From: Candidatus Omnitrophota bacterium
GTDB lineage: Bacteria > Omnitrophota > Gorgyraeia > Tantalellales > Tantalellaceae
Length of the DNA: 16,591 bases
NCBI GenBank assembly: GCA_030631915.1
Contig: DAOVKF010000020.1
Span: 1-16,591 of the forward strand
Direction of reading: 5' to 3'
The notes beneath the pieces are model-generated. The model was not told the origin of the DNA. It ran no database searches and worked only from the letters and a program-made list of their open reading frames with translations. The first letter of the stretch is position 1; each line of letters starts with the position of its first letter. Position numbers and translations under genes: made by a program. This document shows positions 1 to 12,300 of this stretch, in pieces.

Positions 1-2
1 AC

Positions 3-368
3 AATAAGGATTACGTGGTAATAGGCGACAGTGTATGGGAGATCAAGCCTCTCGCGGGCAGCCAGGTCGCGCTTTTCAAAAAGGAAAGCATGCTCAAACA
101 AAGCGATCCGGTTTCCGGCGATATAAGGGTTATTCTTCTGGGTAACACGCTTTACGCGGCTGAATATGATCCCAATAACGATAAAGTTCTATTATCGGAC
201 GGGGAGAAGAGTTACATTATCTACGCGAGCGGCGAGGTCATTGAGATAAACGGTAAAAGCTATAAAGTGGATTTCAGCGTGTCAAAATACAGGCGCGAAC
301 CGGAAAACGCACCCGCATACTGGGTCCTCAAGAGCTTTACCTGCAGCATCACCGACGTCCTGCCGGGG
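3..368 (+). other. Beta-hairpin units upstream of the first dockerin-like pair
   Basis: Residues 1-122. Three hairpin-type units are visible: VVIGDSVWEI near position 15, VILLGNTLYA near 135 and IEINGKSYKV at 240. The middle one is followed by a strand ending LLSDGEKSY. A non-repetitive linker of about 30 residues, with W and a single Cys, leads into the EF-hand pair. Hairpins followed by a short linker and a dockerin recur before the pairs at 12543 and 15708, so this may be the end of an older, diverged copy of the 3' super-repeat. No known family is recognised. Confidence 0.5.
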
Positions 369-3300
369 GATTTCAATAACGACGGTGTCGTTTCCGCGGA
401 TGAATACGCCACGCTTGACGACCGGTACTATTCCCTGATCCCTGCCGCGGGCCGGTATTCCACGACAGTTGTAGCTGACGCCAATAAGGACGCCGTGCAG
501 TATGTGGATATAGACGGCGTGAGATACGATCTTATCAGGGATGAGGACGGGACATTATCCGTTAAAGAACGCGTCGTCAGTTCAAGTAATATGATAGGGA
601 TGTTCAGCATAACCGGCGGCGAATACACGACCGTTAACTACAAAGTCGAATTTCCCGGCGGATCAGAACTCAAATTTACCGAAGTATCACTTGACGAAGC
701 CGAAAATTTCCTGAGCGGGGATGGGGAGGGTGATTCCTTTTATAGCGATAACGCCATGGAAACCGTGACCATAGACGGGCAGATATACGGCATCAGGTGG
801 CTGACCGGCGATTATACGGCCGGCGGAATTGAATTATACGATCCGGATGATCCGTCCCATGTCATGAGCGGCGCTCCGGAATTCCGCATACTCCAGGTGG
901 CCGACGGTTATACGGATGAGGGAGACGCTGTGGTGACCTCAAAATGGCTCGGTGAGGGCAGGCTGGACATCAGCGGCCTGTATCGTCCGGATTCAAGGCT
1001 CGGGAAAGCGGAGCACATGCTGGTCAGAAAAGAAGGCGGCCGGTATGTTTATATCATTGACGCGGAACTGGATGATGAAGCCATTGACCGGATATTCCTG
1101 GAAGCGGGCATAACCGATCCGGAACACGCGTCAGAGGACCTGAAACAATCGATAATGGACGAGTTTAAACGCTCGACCTATTTTTACAGCGACCCCCGGA
1201 CGAACACCGTTGATATCGGCGGCATAAGATTCGATATCGAAGAACTAGATGGAGAAGAGGTAAGGCTTCTCGCGAAGGCCAGGGAACCGGAGCATGACCG
1301 GGAAACACGGGTCCTGAGGACGGTCGCCTATAAGAAGACAGGGGGAAATTATGTCTTTTACGGTTCGACTGGATTCGACGCGTCCGTCACTCAGGACGCG
1401 GACGGGACCGTTATTTTCGGCGATTATAAGCGGTACGAGATAATAGAGGAAGACGAGGACCGCGGCATTATAACACTTCGCCAGATCGCAAGGAAAGTCA
1501 GCGCGGTGGATATTCAGGTCATCGAGGTTAATGGCGTGAATTATACGGTCACTGATGAAGGCGCCGGCCTGTTCACTTTCTACGGGGACGGCCACACTTA
1601 TACGAGCGACACGGAGGATATGACCGTCAGGCTGGGAGAGATGCTCATGACGTCCCGGGACCGTTATGAGCAGGGAATGACAGGAGAAGAACTGAATGAA
1701 GTAAGGGGCGTCCTCTATGATATAACGGTTGATCCCTTCGGGAATGTCAGGCTTCTCAAACATGCTGAACCAAGGCGTCCCGTGCAGGTCATGGGGATAG
1801 GCGGCGACATCTATACGGTGATGGCCGGTTATAAAGGCGAGAAGACGGTGATGACCTACCCGGAGGGTATAGTCGTAGCCGTATGCGCGCCGGGCGGGAA
1901 CACGCTGACAGTGGGAGACAGGACGTTTGACGTGACCACGGACGCCGGCGGGAACATGATACTGGAATGGGATTCCGGTGAAGGGGTCGTCCGCTCATCG
2001 GATCTCGAACTCGTGAAGGTGAATGGCGTGAGATACGCGGTAAGGGAGACTGACGACCCGGAACACCGGTACGAGTTCACCTATATGGGAGAGGTGAGTT
2101 CCAGCTATTCCACCACTCTTGAAGGCGCGGCATATCACAAAGTATATCTGGGCTCCGGTTCAGAGAGCATAAGGTATGATATCCATGAAGATGAGGCCTC
2201 CGGAACGCTCCGTCTGAAGGAAGATTACATGAGAGGCGCCGCGCGCACGGGGAAATGCATAGTTGTAGAGGGCAAGACCGATCCTTATGACGTGGCCGTG
2301 GACGAAGAGAACGGCACCGTAATACTTACGGACGGCGTTCATACCTTTTATTCGGATATGTCAGACCTGCCTGACGCCGTGATATCGATAGTAGTTGACG
2401 ATGAAGGCACGGCAAGGGATTACCACCTGATCTATGACAGCGTGAACAGGAACATCGCGCTCAGCGCTGTTTCATCCGCCGGCTATACCATGAACGATTT
2501 TCTTGTTTCAGGCATGAAACAGATAGTGAAACTCGGGGACATCTGGTACAGGATACTGCCGCTCAGCGCCGGGCGGTATGGTTTTTCATGGACGGATCCC
2601 GGGACAGGCGAGATAAACGTCAGATACGCTTATCTCGCGGACGGCGAGGTGCGCCTGGCTGACGGTGTTGTTTTTACACTGGGGGAGGATGATGAGACAG
2701 GGGCCCTCATGCTTTCGCAGAAACATTACGTGACCAGCAGGGACGTCGCGCTTTATCCGGCAACAGGCCTTGTACCGCGTAAGACGATCGAGATAGACGG
2801 TGTGGAATATGAGATCGGGTATAGCGTGACAACGGAATGGTCCGATCACGTGGATCGCACAAGAGATCCCATTACATCGGGTGAAGGGGGTGATCTTTCT
2901 CTGGAACAGCAGTTCGAGTCGGAAGAAAGCGGATATATTTCCGTACCGAAGTTTACTCTGACGCGCGCGTCAGACGGCGTCGTGTATAATAACAGGCATA
3001 TAACGCATGGGAGAGGAGTCAGTCCGGAGTTCTGGGAGCTGGATGATCCGGACCTGTCAGACCTGACGCCCGAAGAGTTAGAGGGCTATAAGCCCGTATA
3101 CGAGTCGGGGATGCAGGTCGGGGTGTTCAAGTGGGGCTGGAGCCTTTCGTATGAAAAATACCGCTTTACCATAGACCTGCCGGAAATGTCAATAGGCATG
3201 GAAGACTACCCCACGATGCTGTACGCCCCGGCCCTGGAACTGATCGATACGGTCACGGGCACGCGTAAACTGTTTTATGTCTCTGAACGCTTCTGGGAAG

Positions 3301-6300
3301 ACGGGGTTAATTCTTACTCGTTATATTCCGACGGGGAATGTTACGAGGCTACGGCCTACATCGGGGATTACTCCACGGACCCGGATACCGGCAGGAATAT
3401 GATGGGAGACTTTATATTCATCGTCAAAATGGACGGCCGGGACGTGTACCTTAATATCCCCGAAGGCGTTGATCCGTTGAAAGCGGCGGAAGGGGAAACT
3501 CCGTATGAAGACTGGCAATTTCTGAAAGGCAGGGAAAGGAGAGAGTGGAATTCGTATATCTCTGAAACCCGGGGCTCTGACATATCGGTCTATGACCCTC
3601 TGGGCGCGGCTTACAGCGGAAGGTACACGACCAGATTCATCAGTAAGACGCCCCTTGACATAAAGACGAGTTCGCGTGTTCCGCTCCTCGAGTATCAGGT
3701 GGACTGGTCCAACAATGATACGCTTTTCAACAGCGGCGATTATCCCGTAAGGCAGGAGGTCGTTATAGAGGATATTCATTATTATGTCTATCCTGAGGGC
3801 GGGACTCTCAAACTTGACGCCGTGCATGTTGAAAGCGAGATCCTGCCGGATAGCGGAAGGCTGATACTGGGTGTCAGGGAATATGGCGCGGGTATCGACG
3901 CTTTCGGCGCGTACGGTTATGATTACGCGTTCACTGACGCCGGTGACGGCAGTATAGTGTTCAGCGACGGCTTTAATAAATACGTCAGCGACCCTGTCAC
4001 GGCCACGGTGGTCATTACCGGCAGAGAGTACCAGGTATTGATAGACGGCGACCCGGACACTGTATGGACGTGCAAGCTCGTCGAGATGCATCCTGTGAGC
4101 CTGCGATCGGGTAACGGGACCATAACGGTCCCCCTGCTTGACAACAGAGAATACGATGTGACACGGCTGGAAGACGGCACTTACGTTATCAATGACGCGG
4201 AGACCGGGGCGGAGTACACCACATACAGGACCGTCAGGATAGATGATGTGGTCTACAGGATAAGCGAAGATGATAGAGGCGTTACCATGCTTGAGGAACA
4301 GGGCAACCCGAGGTATCCGGCGCATGACGCGAAAACAGCCGGGATCTTCACGGACCGCGCGGAATTCGTAAACCGGTTTTCGGAACAGCTTGGCATGGAT
4401 GTCTACCAGGAAGACACCTATCCCATAAGAAAGGAAGACACAAACAATATAATCCGGGTAAACCATGGATCAGAAATGCTCTTCAGCGTCATAGACGGTT
4501 CAACGACCGTCAGTGAACAGATCGAGAGGTTGAAGAAATACGCGGCGGAAAAATTTTATGCCAGTGAAAACGACCTGGAAGTCCTGCTCCGCAGCGTAGT
4601 CAGTCAGAGTTATAAACCCTCCAGGTTCAAGATCGACGGCATCGAGGTCAGGGGCATGAACCCTGAGTATATTGTCGGAATGGACAAGGAGGATGGGGTT
4701 GAGAACATATACGGCAGGCTCTGGCTCGTTAACGATGATCCTTCCCGCTATGAGCTGGAATATTCGCCCGGCATGTACAGCGGTTATTCGAATGACTGGT
4801 TTAAGGATACCGATATGTTGACCTATGGGGAACGCTATACCGTTTACGAGTATCCTGTATATAACGGCGGCGTGAACTCAGGGTATACAGGGCCGGCGGA
4901 GAACGTTTACCTTTATACCGATGAGATCCATAAAGCGTTTGCCCCGTTGTCTAATGAAGACGGCAGGCCTTACGTGGATATGGCGCCTCTGGACAGAGTG
5001 GACATGACGCAAAGGTCATCATACAGGCCCGAAGGGTTTAATCTCTCCGGCAGGGATTTTGACATGGAAAAGGACGATTCAGAAAAATACAGGCTGGTTG
5101 AAAAACACGTTTTTACCTCCACGGCGGGGGAGGGTTTTACGGATACCAACGGCAACGGTGTTTTTGACGGGGGCGGAGAATTTGAGGACAGGGACGGCGA
5201 TGGTGTTTATAGTTATGGTGCGGATGACGAGTACCCCGAACCATTTTTTGACGAACTGGACGGGGTGCGTACCAGTAATGATGAATACTCGATCTACGAC
5301 GAATACGAGGACGTTAACGGTAACGGGCAATATGACAGTGGTGATCCTTTCACTGATCTGAACGGTAACGGAGTATATGACGCTTATATCGGTGAGCCTT
5401 ATTCGGATGACAACGAAAACGGCCAGTATGACCCGGGAGAACTTTTTATAGACGTTGACGGCAACGGCGTGCGCACCGTCCATGAAACATTCTACGAACC
5501 GTATGAAGATGAGGACCCCAGGAAAAACGGGCAGTATGACGTGCCGGAACCTTTTGTGGACAAATACGGCGACGGCAGGTATCATTCCGGTGAACCTTAC
5601 ACGGACGCCAACAATAACGGGCGCTATGACCCGCCGGCGGTTGCAAAAGACATGATAATCGGCATAGAGTTCACGACGGCGGATACAGGGGACGGTAACG
5701 GCGTTACCCGGCACAGGATATTTTATGTATATGATGATACCTTTGATCAGCGCTTTGAAGTTTACAGGGACGTCAACGGCAACGGTCTTTACGATAAAGC
5801 GGAACCTTACACTGACAGTAACGATAACGGGCGTTACGATCATAAAGAGGACTTTTATGATACCAATTTTAACGGTATTTATGATGAAGGCGAGGATTTT
5901 GAGGATACCAATTTTAACGGTGTCTATGATGAAGCTGAAGCGTTCGAGGATACGAACGGCAACGGCGTTTATGATGAAGCCGAAGCTTACTGGGACCGGG
6001 ATCATAACGGCCGTTATGATAAAGGCGCGTACGTGGATTACCTTGAGGCCGGGATATCTTCCGAATATGAGGTTGTTTCGGGGTATTTCACCACGCGGGC
6101 CTGCAGTTTAAAGGACATACGGGAAGCGTCCATCATACAGAATTTTCCTGACGCGGACGAGACGGCTAAAACAACGGCCGCCGGCCTTGTGTCCGGCCTC
6201 GGCTATACGAACGACAGTGTCACGGGAGAGACGTTCTTTGCAGGCGGAGACAGGTACAGGGTGTTCCTGAACACCTGCAACGCGGCGGGTGAGGATATGG

Positions 6301-9300
6301 TCGTGATCCGTGAAAATGCGGACGGCGCGGGCGGATATGACATGTCGAATTATGTCGTATCGATGCCCGTTAAGAACATGTTCAGGATATCCGACGCCAT
6401 GTATACCGCGGTCCATACGACCGATCCTCTGGCCGGGATGCCCGGGCACGAGGGACACGAGCAGTATTACCATGTGATATACGACGAAAACAGGCAGAAA
6501 GCCGCTAATTCCTTTCCCAACACTGTAAAAGGGGCCTGGCAGGTGGAAATAAACGGAAGCACATATGACCTGGTCTTTGACGGGTTCAGCGGGGCCTTTA
6601 CCCTTGAGCAGGCGCCGGAGACCTCTGAACCGGTCGAGACCGATGACTACAGTATCAGCTCACAGGGGATAGCGGAAAGCTTTTATAAGGTCGAAGAGCA
6701 GGGAGCACGCTTCACATTAGAGATGCTTAATCTGATGTCCCGGGCGAAGGACATCACGGAAGAGGATCTCGAATGGATAGAAGAAGAAAAGAAAAAAGTA
6801 TACTGGTATTACAAACAGATAACGGTTTTCTACGATATAGTCGAGGATGAAGAGACCAGGTACGGCCTGGTCCAGGCGCAGGTCGGTGGAGAGCATGAGC
6901 TGATCGCGAGACAGGACCTTGTGCCGCAGTATTTGAACACCGTAAAGCTCGAGAACGATGAAGGCGTATATGTACGGTACGATATATTCACGGGCGTTGA
7001 TCCGGACGATAACGGCGACCCTGACAGGTTTTATGTCGCCTATAACACGAATCCCGGATTTGAGGATGAGGATACGAGGAAGTATGCGACCGCGGAATTC
7101 ACGGACGCCATGACCGTTGCCATCGACGGGGCTCGGTACAAAGGTCATATCCATCGTGACAGTGAGGGTAATATCACGGATATATCATTTTCCAGGATAG
7201 CGGATGTCGTCAAGGTCGGTGACGGCCTTGACGTTGACGGCGAATATGTGTTCGCCGGGCGGCTGGAAGAGACTTATACCGTTGACGTGGGAAAAAGCCA
7301 CAGGGAGATCGATCCTTCTAAAAAGGGGTTCGATACGTTTTTCGGGGACAGTTACTATCCTGCCGCGTACGGGACAGAGCCCTTGAACAACACGGTTGTC
7401 CTTGATGACGGAAAGGCTTATGAGGTCGCGATAGACCCGGAGGATACTGATAATGCGGAACTCATTCCCGGCAATATCGTCAGTTACGCGGTCCCGTCCC
7501 TGATACTCGGTGACACGTTCTACGTTGTTACAGAGGCGCCTGGCGGGCATTATCTCGTCCGCGAGGCATATGATCCGGCCGCCGGACTATCCCTGAGTAC
7601 GACTGACCAGGCAGGGGACGAATACGCGGAAATCGCCGGGGTCTCCTTCAGGGTGGAAAAACATACAACGCCTTCGGCGGGCAGGACATGGTACAGCCTT
7701 GAAAGATCGCATGCCATAACCGCAGCAGAGGACACCGCATTCCAGGTCATAGGCCTTTACGGCGATATCTATTACAAAATACTGCCCTGGCAGGCTGACC
7801 GGCATGTGTTTATCAACATTTATAACCCGGATGATACGCATTATTCCAGCCTGACAGACGGCGGGGAGACCGTGGAACTGGGGACAGGCGATGTATTCGC
7901 TCTTGCCGTGGACGCGCGCTCCGGAAAGGTGAGCCTTATCAACGCCGGACGGGAAAAGGGATATACCTTCAGCGGCCGGGATGTCATTATTGACGGGAGG
8001 TATTACGAGGTTACGAAAGACGAGGAGGAAATAGAGAAGATAATAAAGGTAAGATACTCGTTTGATGACGGGACAACCGTCCAGAGTTCCGACTGGAAAC
8101 CGATGGAAGATAATGATTTTTACCGCTCTGATATTTCGTTCAATAATATCCGGTATACCATTACCGTGGACGGAGCGGGGGAAGTAAGGCTTTTCAGAAG
8201 GGATTCGGTCTTATACGACACGCATCTTATTTCAGTGAACGGCACGGAGTATCTGGTAGTCAGGACCGAAGGCGCGGATGGATACAACGCGTACGGGCTG
8301 TTTGACGGAAGCACATGGTATAGGGTCATTCCCGCCACTTCCCGGGTGAGGCTGGCTGACGGGATACTCTATGAGATAGACAGGGATCCGGCCTCAGGTA
8401 ATTTGAGCCTGCGGGAGGCTTACGCGCGAAGCCGCGATGTCCAGGCCCTCGATATCGAAGGCAGGGTATTCATCGCTTATGAATCCTCTGGCGACAATAA
8501 GCACGAATACAAACTTTACGACGGGTATGGAGAATACGCCAGCGCGCAGGACACGTTCGGGTTCTATCAGAACAGTGACAGATTGTTTTCTAACTACACA
8601 TTGTATGCCAACGCCGGTTTAGTGGGTGCTTCGATGAATAATTTTGAGAATTATGAGAAAAGGCATATGGCGGTTGAGGGTGACGGCAGTTCCAATGGCT
8701 GTAAATACATGCAGAACGAGATCAACTACCGCGTCAATGTGTCCCGTGGCGGGATCTATAATGTGGGCCTTTTTGCCAGGACCATGGGCGAGTATGAGCA
8801 GGTCAGCAAATTCAAAGTAATGCTTGACGGCATGGAGCAGGGCTCATTCCTCGTAAGGGTAGGGAACGATGAGTTTTTGAAAGGGAATATGCCGGTATAT
8901 GTCCCGGCCGGCGAGCATAAGATCACTTTTAACTGGTCAGTGCCGGACACGGATCTCCTGGACGACGGCGCCGATATCAATGTGGAGGTGAGGGATATTT
9001 TTATCATCGAACAGGAACTTGACCTTTATGATCTTGACAATGACCTGGATGTGGATAAAGACGACCTCATGATCCTGACGAGTAACATGAACGTTTCCGC
9101 GGCCAGAAGCGAGAATGTGGACCAGCAGGCGTTCCTGCTGGGCGGCAGGTATTACAGCTATTATTATGATGCCGCCGGGGGGCATTACGTGATCTTTGAC
9201 GGCAAAGACGAACACGCGGTCCGGAAAGATACAGTAGGCGGCATGTGGGTGACGTTAGAGAATGTCCTTTACATGGCCATGGAGTCAGGAGGGGTCATTA

Positions 9301-12300
9301 CACTGCAGGAAACCAATGAGTGTATCATCTCCGAGGCGGACACGGTCATAGAGCTTAAGGGGGTGGTATATATGGTATCCTGGCAGGACGATGTCATGAC
9401 ATTTAAATGGGATGGAGGGAAAGTGTCATGCGGCATAGAAACCCCGGAAATAATACTTGATAACACGCTTTACGGGGTCGTTTCCGTGGACCCCGAGGCA
9501 AAACAGGTCGACCTGCGGGAGATCGTGATGGACGCCCATCCGGTATTCCAGAACGCCATTGAGGTGGCGAACAGCATATATGTCTTTACCGTGATGGAAG
9601 ATGATACGGTAAGATTTACCGATGCCAAAGGAGAAGTGGTCATAACACAGCTTACCGGGACGACGGGAGACGACGGGATCGAGTATATGGCCGGGGAGGC
9701 TTTTCTCGGAGGCATGTTATACAGGATAAAAGTAACAGATACCGGGGAAATGGAACTGGAGCCGGACGCCGCGCCAGTGAAAGCAAGTTCCTCAACCAGG
9801 ATCACGCTGGGAGACGTGGAATACGAGATAAGAGAGAACAATGACGGTTCGTACGTGTTCGGCCGTCTTGAAGCCGAGCGGATCTTTACCTCCACGGTGG
9901 ACGGTGACATCGATATTTTTGACGGTGACCATACGACTACATATTATATCTACGAAAATCCGGTTACCGGCGGCATAGCGCTGTTAAAAGACCCGGTCCG
10001 TTACAGTATAAACCATGGTCCTGGCGGGGCCATAAGCATTATGGGGCCCTCCCGCGAGGCGACTTACGAGATATCGATCGTCGGTGCCGGAACGGATGAG
10101 AGATACTGTTTCACTGATATCAACGACCCTGAAAAGGTATGGACAGAAGATGTCGATCCTTCGACAGGCTCAGGACATAGCGGTACGGTCACCATTGAAG
10201 GTATTATCTACGGCATTGTCCCGGATGATGATCAGCTTATACTCGAGCAGAGGCCTGTAACCGGTACCGGCATTGAGAAGGATACCGTCTGCGTCACGTT
10301 GTGGACGGGCCGGGACGCGGCGGGGACGGAGAGGATAGCCGATGACTTCAATGACGGTATTTTCGACGGATGGCAGACGTTCGATGATTCCGGCGCCTGG
10401 CGTATCGCCGGTAACACGTTGTATCAGGGCAACGACGGTTCTTCCGCGAAAAAAGCCATACTTAACGGCAGCGCCATGGATATCCCGGTCTACGGTTACA
10501 ATACCAATTCCTCGATAAGCGCTGTCGTAAAGCTTTGCGGCCGCCAGGATTCGGGCTATGCCGCCGCGGACCTGTACGCGGCATACCTGGATGAGGACAA
10601 TTATTACCGCATGAGATTCGGAGAGGACAATAGGGCCGTTATTTCCAGAAAGAGTCCGGGTGGATCGAAAGACCTGTTTTCGGTTGACGTGAACGAACAG
10701 TTCGGGATAAACATAAAAAAAGATAAATGGGACACATACGCCTTTGTGGTCCGGGGAGACGAGGAAGGTGTAACAGTGAAGGCGTTCATAGGCGGTATTG
10801 AGGTAGCGCGATTCACCGACCACACGGCGACGGCCATAAAAGGAGAGGAATTAGTGAAAGCCCGCGCCGGTGTGGGGAATCCCGGAAAGAGCAGGGCCAA
10901 TTTTGACAACGTTAAAACCGGCGGCGCAAAGCCGGAGACGGTCTTCTATGATATCACGACGGTGGAAACGGCGGAGGGAGAGAGATATTTATTCGATGAC
11001 GGCACGTTCATACCGGTAGTATCGGAGATTGACGGGGCAGGGGAGAAGATATTCCGCACTCACAGGGTCATAGAGCTGGGAGGCAGGGTATTTATGGTCA
11101 GCCGCGAGGCCTCCACAAATACGTATTATCTGGAAGACGGGGCGGCTCCGCCGATAGCCGTGAAGACCGGAGAGGATATATTGATAGGAGATATCCTTTA
11201 TCGCGTTTCCGGCACATGCGAAGATGATATCAAGCTCATGGCGGCGGATTCGGCGGACGGTCTGAAAGTCGCGGGAAAAGCCGTAAAGATCGACGATGAT
11301 TACTACGTTTTGAAAGAAGAGCCCATGCCGGAAGATCCATTGGAGTCATACAGGGTATCAGTGGGCGCCCTGGTCCTCCTGCCTGATCCTGTTACGAGCG
11401 TTGAAGAAGATTTTAGCGGCGCGTTGAATTATCAATGGGGTTTTACAGGCGGTGACTGGGAGATCGACGGCGGATATCTTCATCAAAGGAGCGATACGAG
11501 CACTTCCGACGCGAGGGCCATATTCAGGTTTGAGAATGAAGGGGGCGGCATAAAAGAGCAGAAGGATTGCGCCGTGAGTGTCAGGGCAGACCCTTATGAC
11601 AGCGCTATCGATCTCTATTCCCGGTACAGGGACCAATACAATTTTTACCGCGCCAGGTTTGACAGAGACGGCAGTGTTGCCATATACCGCAGGCATGACG
11701 GAGAAGAGGAACTTATGGCCCGTATGACAGGGATAGATATCCCTGCCGGCGCGGTAAGTGAATTCGGTTTCAGCGCGTGCGGCAGCGACCGCGGGACCGA
11801 ATTAAAGGCGTTTTTCAAAGATAAGGAGATACTGAGAGTTATAGACGAATCCGAACACATTATACCGTCCGGTTATGCCGGAGCCGGATGCCCGCCGCGC
11901 AGCAGGACATACCTGGACGATCTCAAGGTGGATTATATCGATATAGAGAGGGAAAGCTGCTATGAAGTGAGCATGGCGGACGGCCGGTATAGCCTGACCG
12001 ATGAACAGGGCGTCATTTATATGGACGGGCCCGGTGATGGCTCGATCATTGTTAAGGGTGTGACTTATATTATTGACGATATTTCCGAACCTGGAAAGGT
12101 GATTTTTACCGAGGACAATACCACGATAGCGCCGTTTCATGCTGATTGGATAGAACTGGACGCCGTGTATTACAGGGTTACCCAGGCCGCGACCACGGAT
12201 GTATATATGCTCGACGACGGTATAAATCCGTCCGTGATGGTGCAGGCGGGTTTCACTACGGATATAGGAGGCACAGTATATGAGGTCACTGCCGGCGGGA

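Noticed and set aside
3321..4466. A 381-codon open frame on the - strand
   Set aside because: It is codon-aligned antisense to the giant gene. It has no recognisable domain, and its openness follows from rare TTA, CTA and TCA codons on the + strand.
4687..4700. Shine-Dalgarno-like aaggagg that could start an internal gene
   Set aside because: No stop codon occurs upstream in the frame and domain content is continuous, so purine-rich codons for Lys, Glu and Gly explain it.
5079..6005. A 308-codon - strand frame with repeated hydrophobic segments resembling a membrane protein
   Set aside because: The repeats are the reverse complement of the Asp-rich loop array: Asp and Asn codons read as Val and Ile on the other strand. 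The + strand reading gives a well-formed calcium-loop array.
5139..6041. Possible CRISPR array because of regular 45-base repetition
   Set aside because: There are no conserved identical repeats separated by unique spacers. The repetition is at protein level, in frame, with codon variation.
5059..6111. Small + strand frames (5059-5361, 5455-5655, 5725-6111)
   Set aside because: They lie in a shifted frame over the array and show low-complexity Thr/Met/Arg-rich translations typical of out-of-frame reading.
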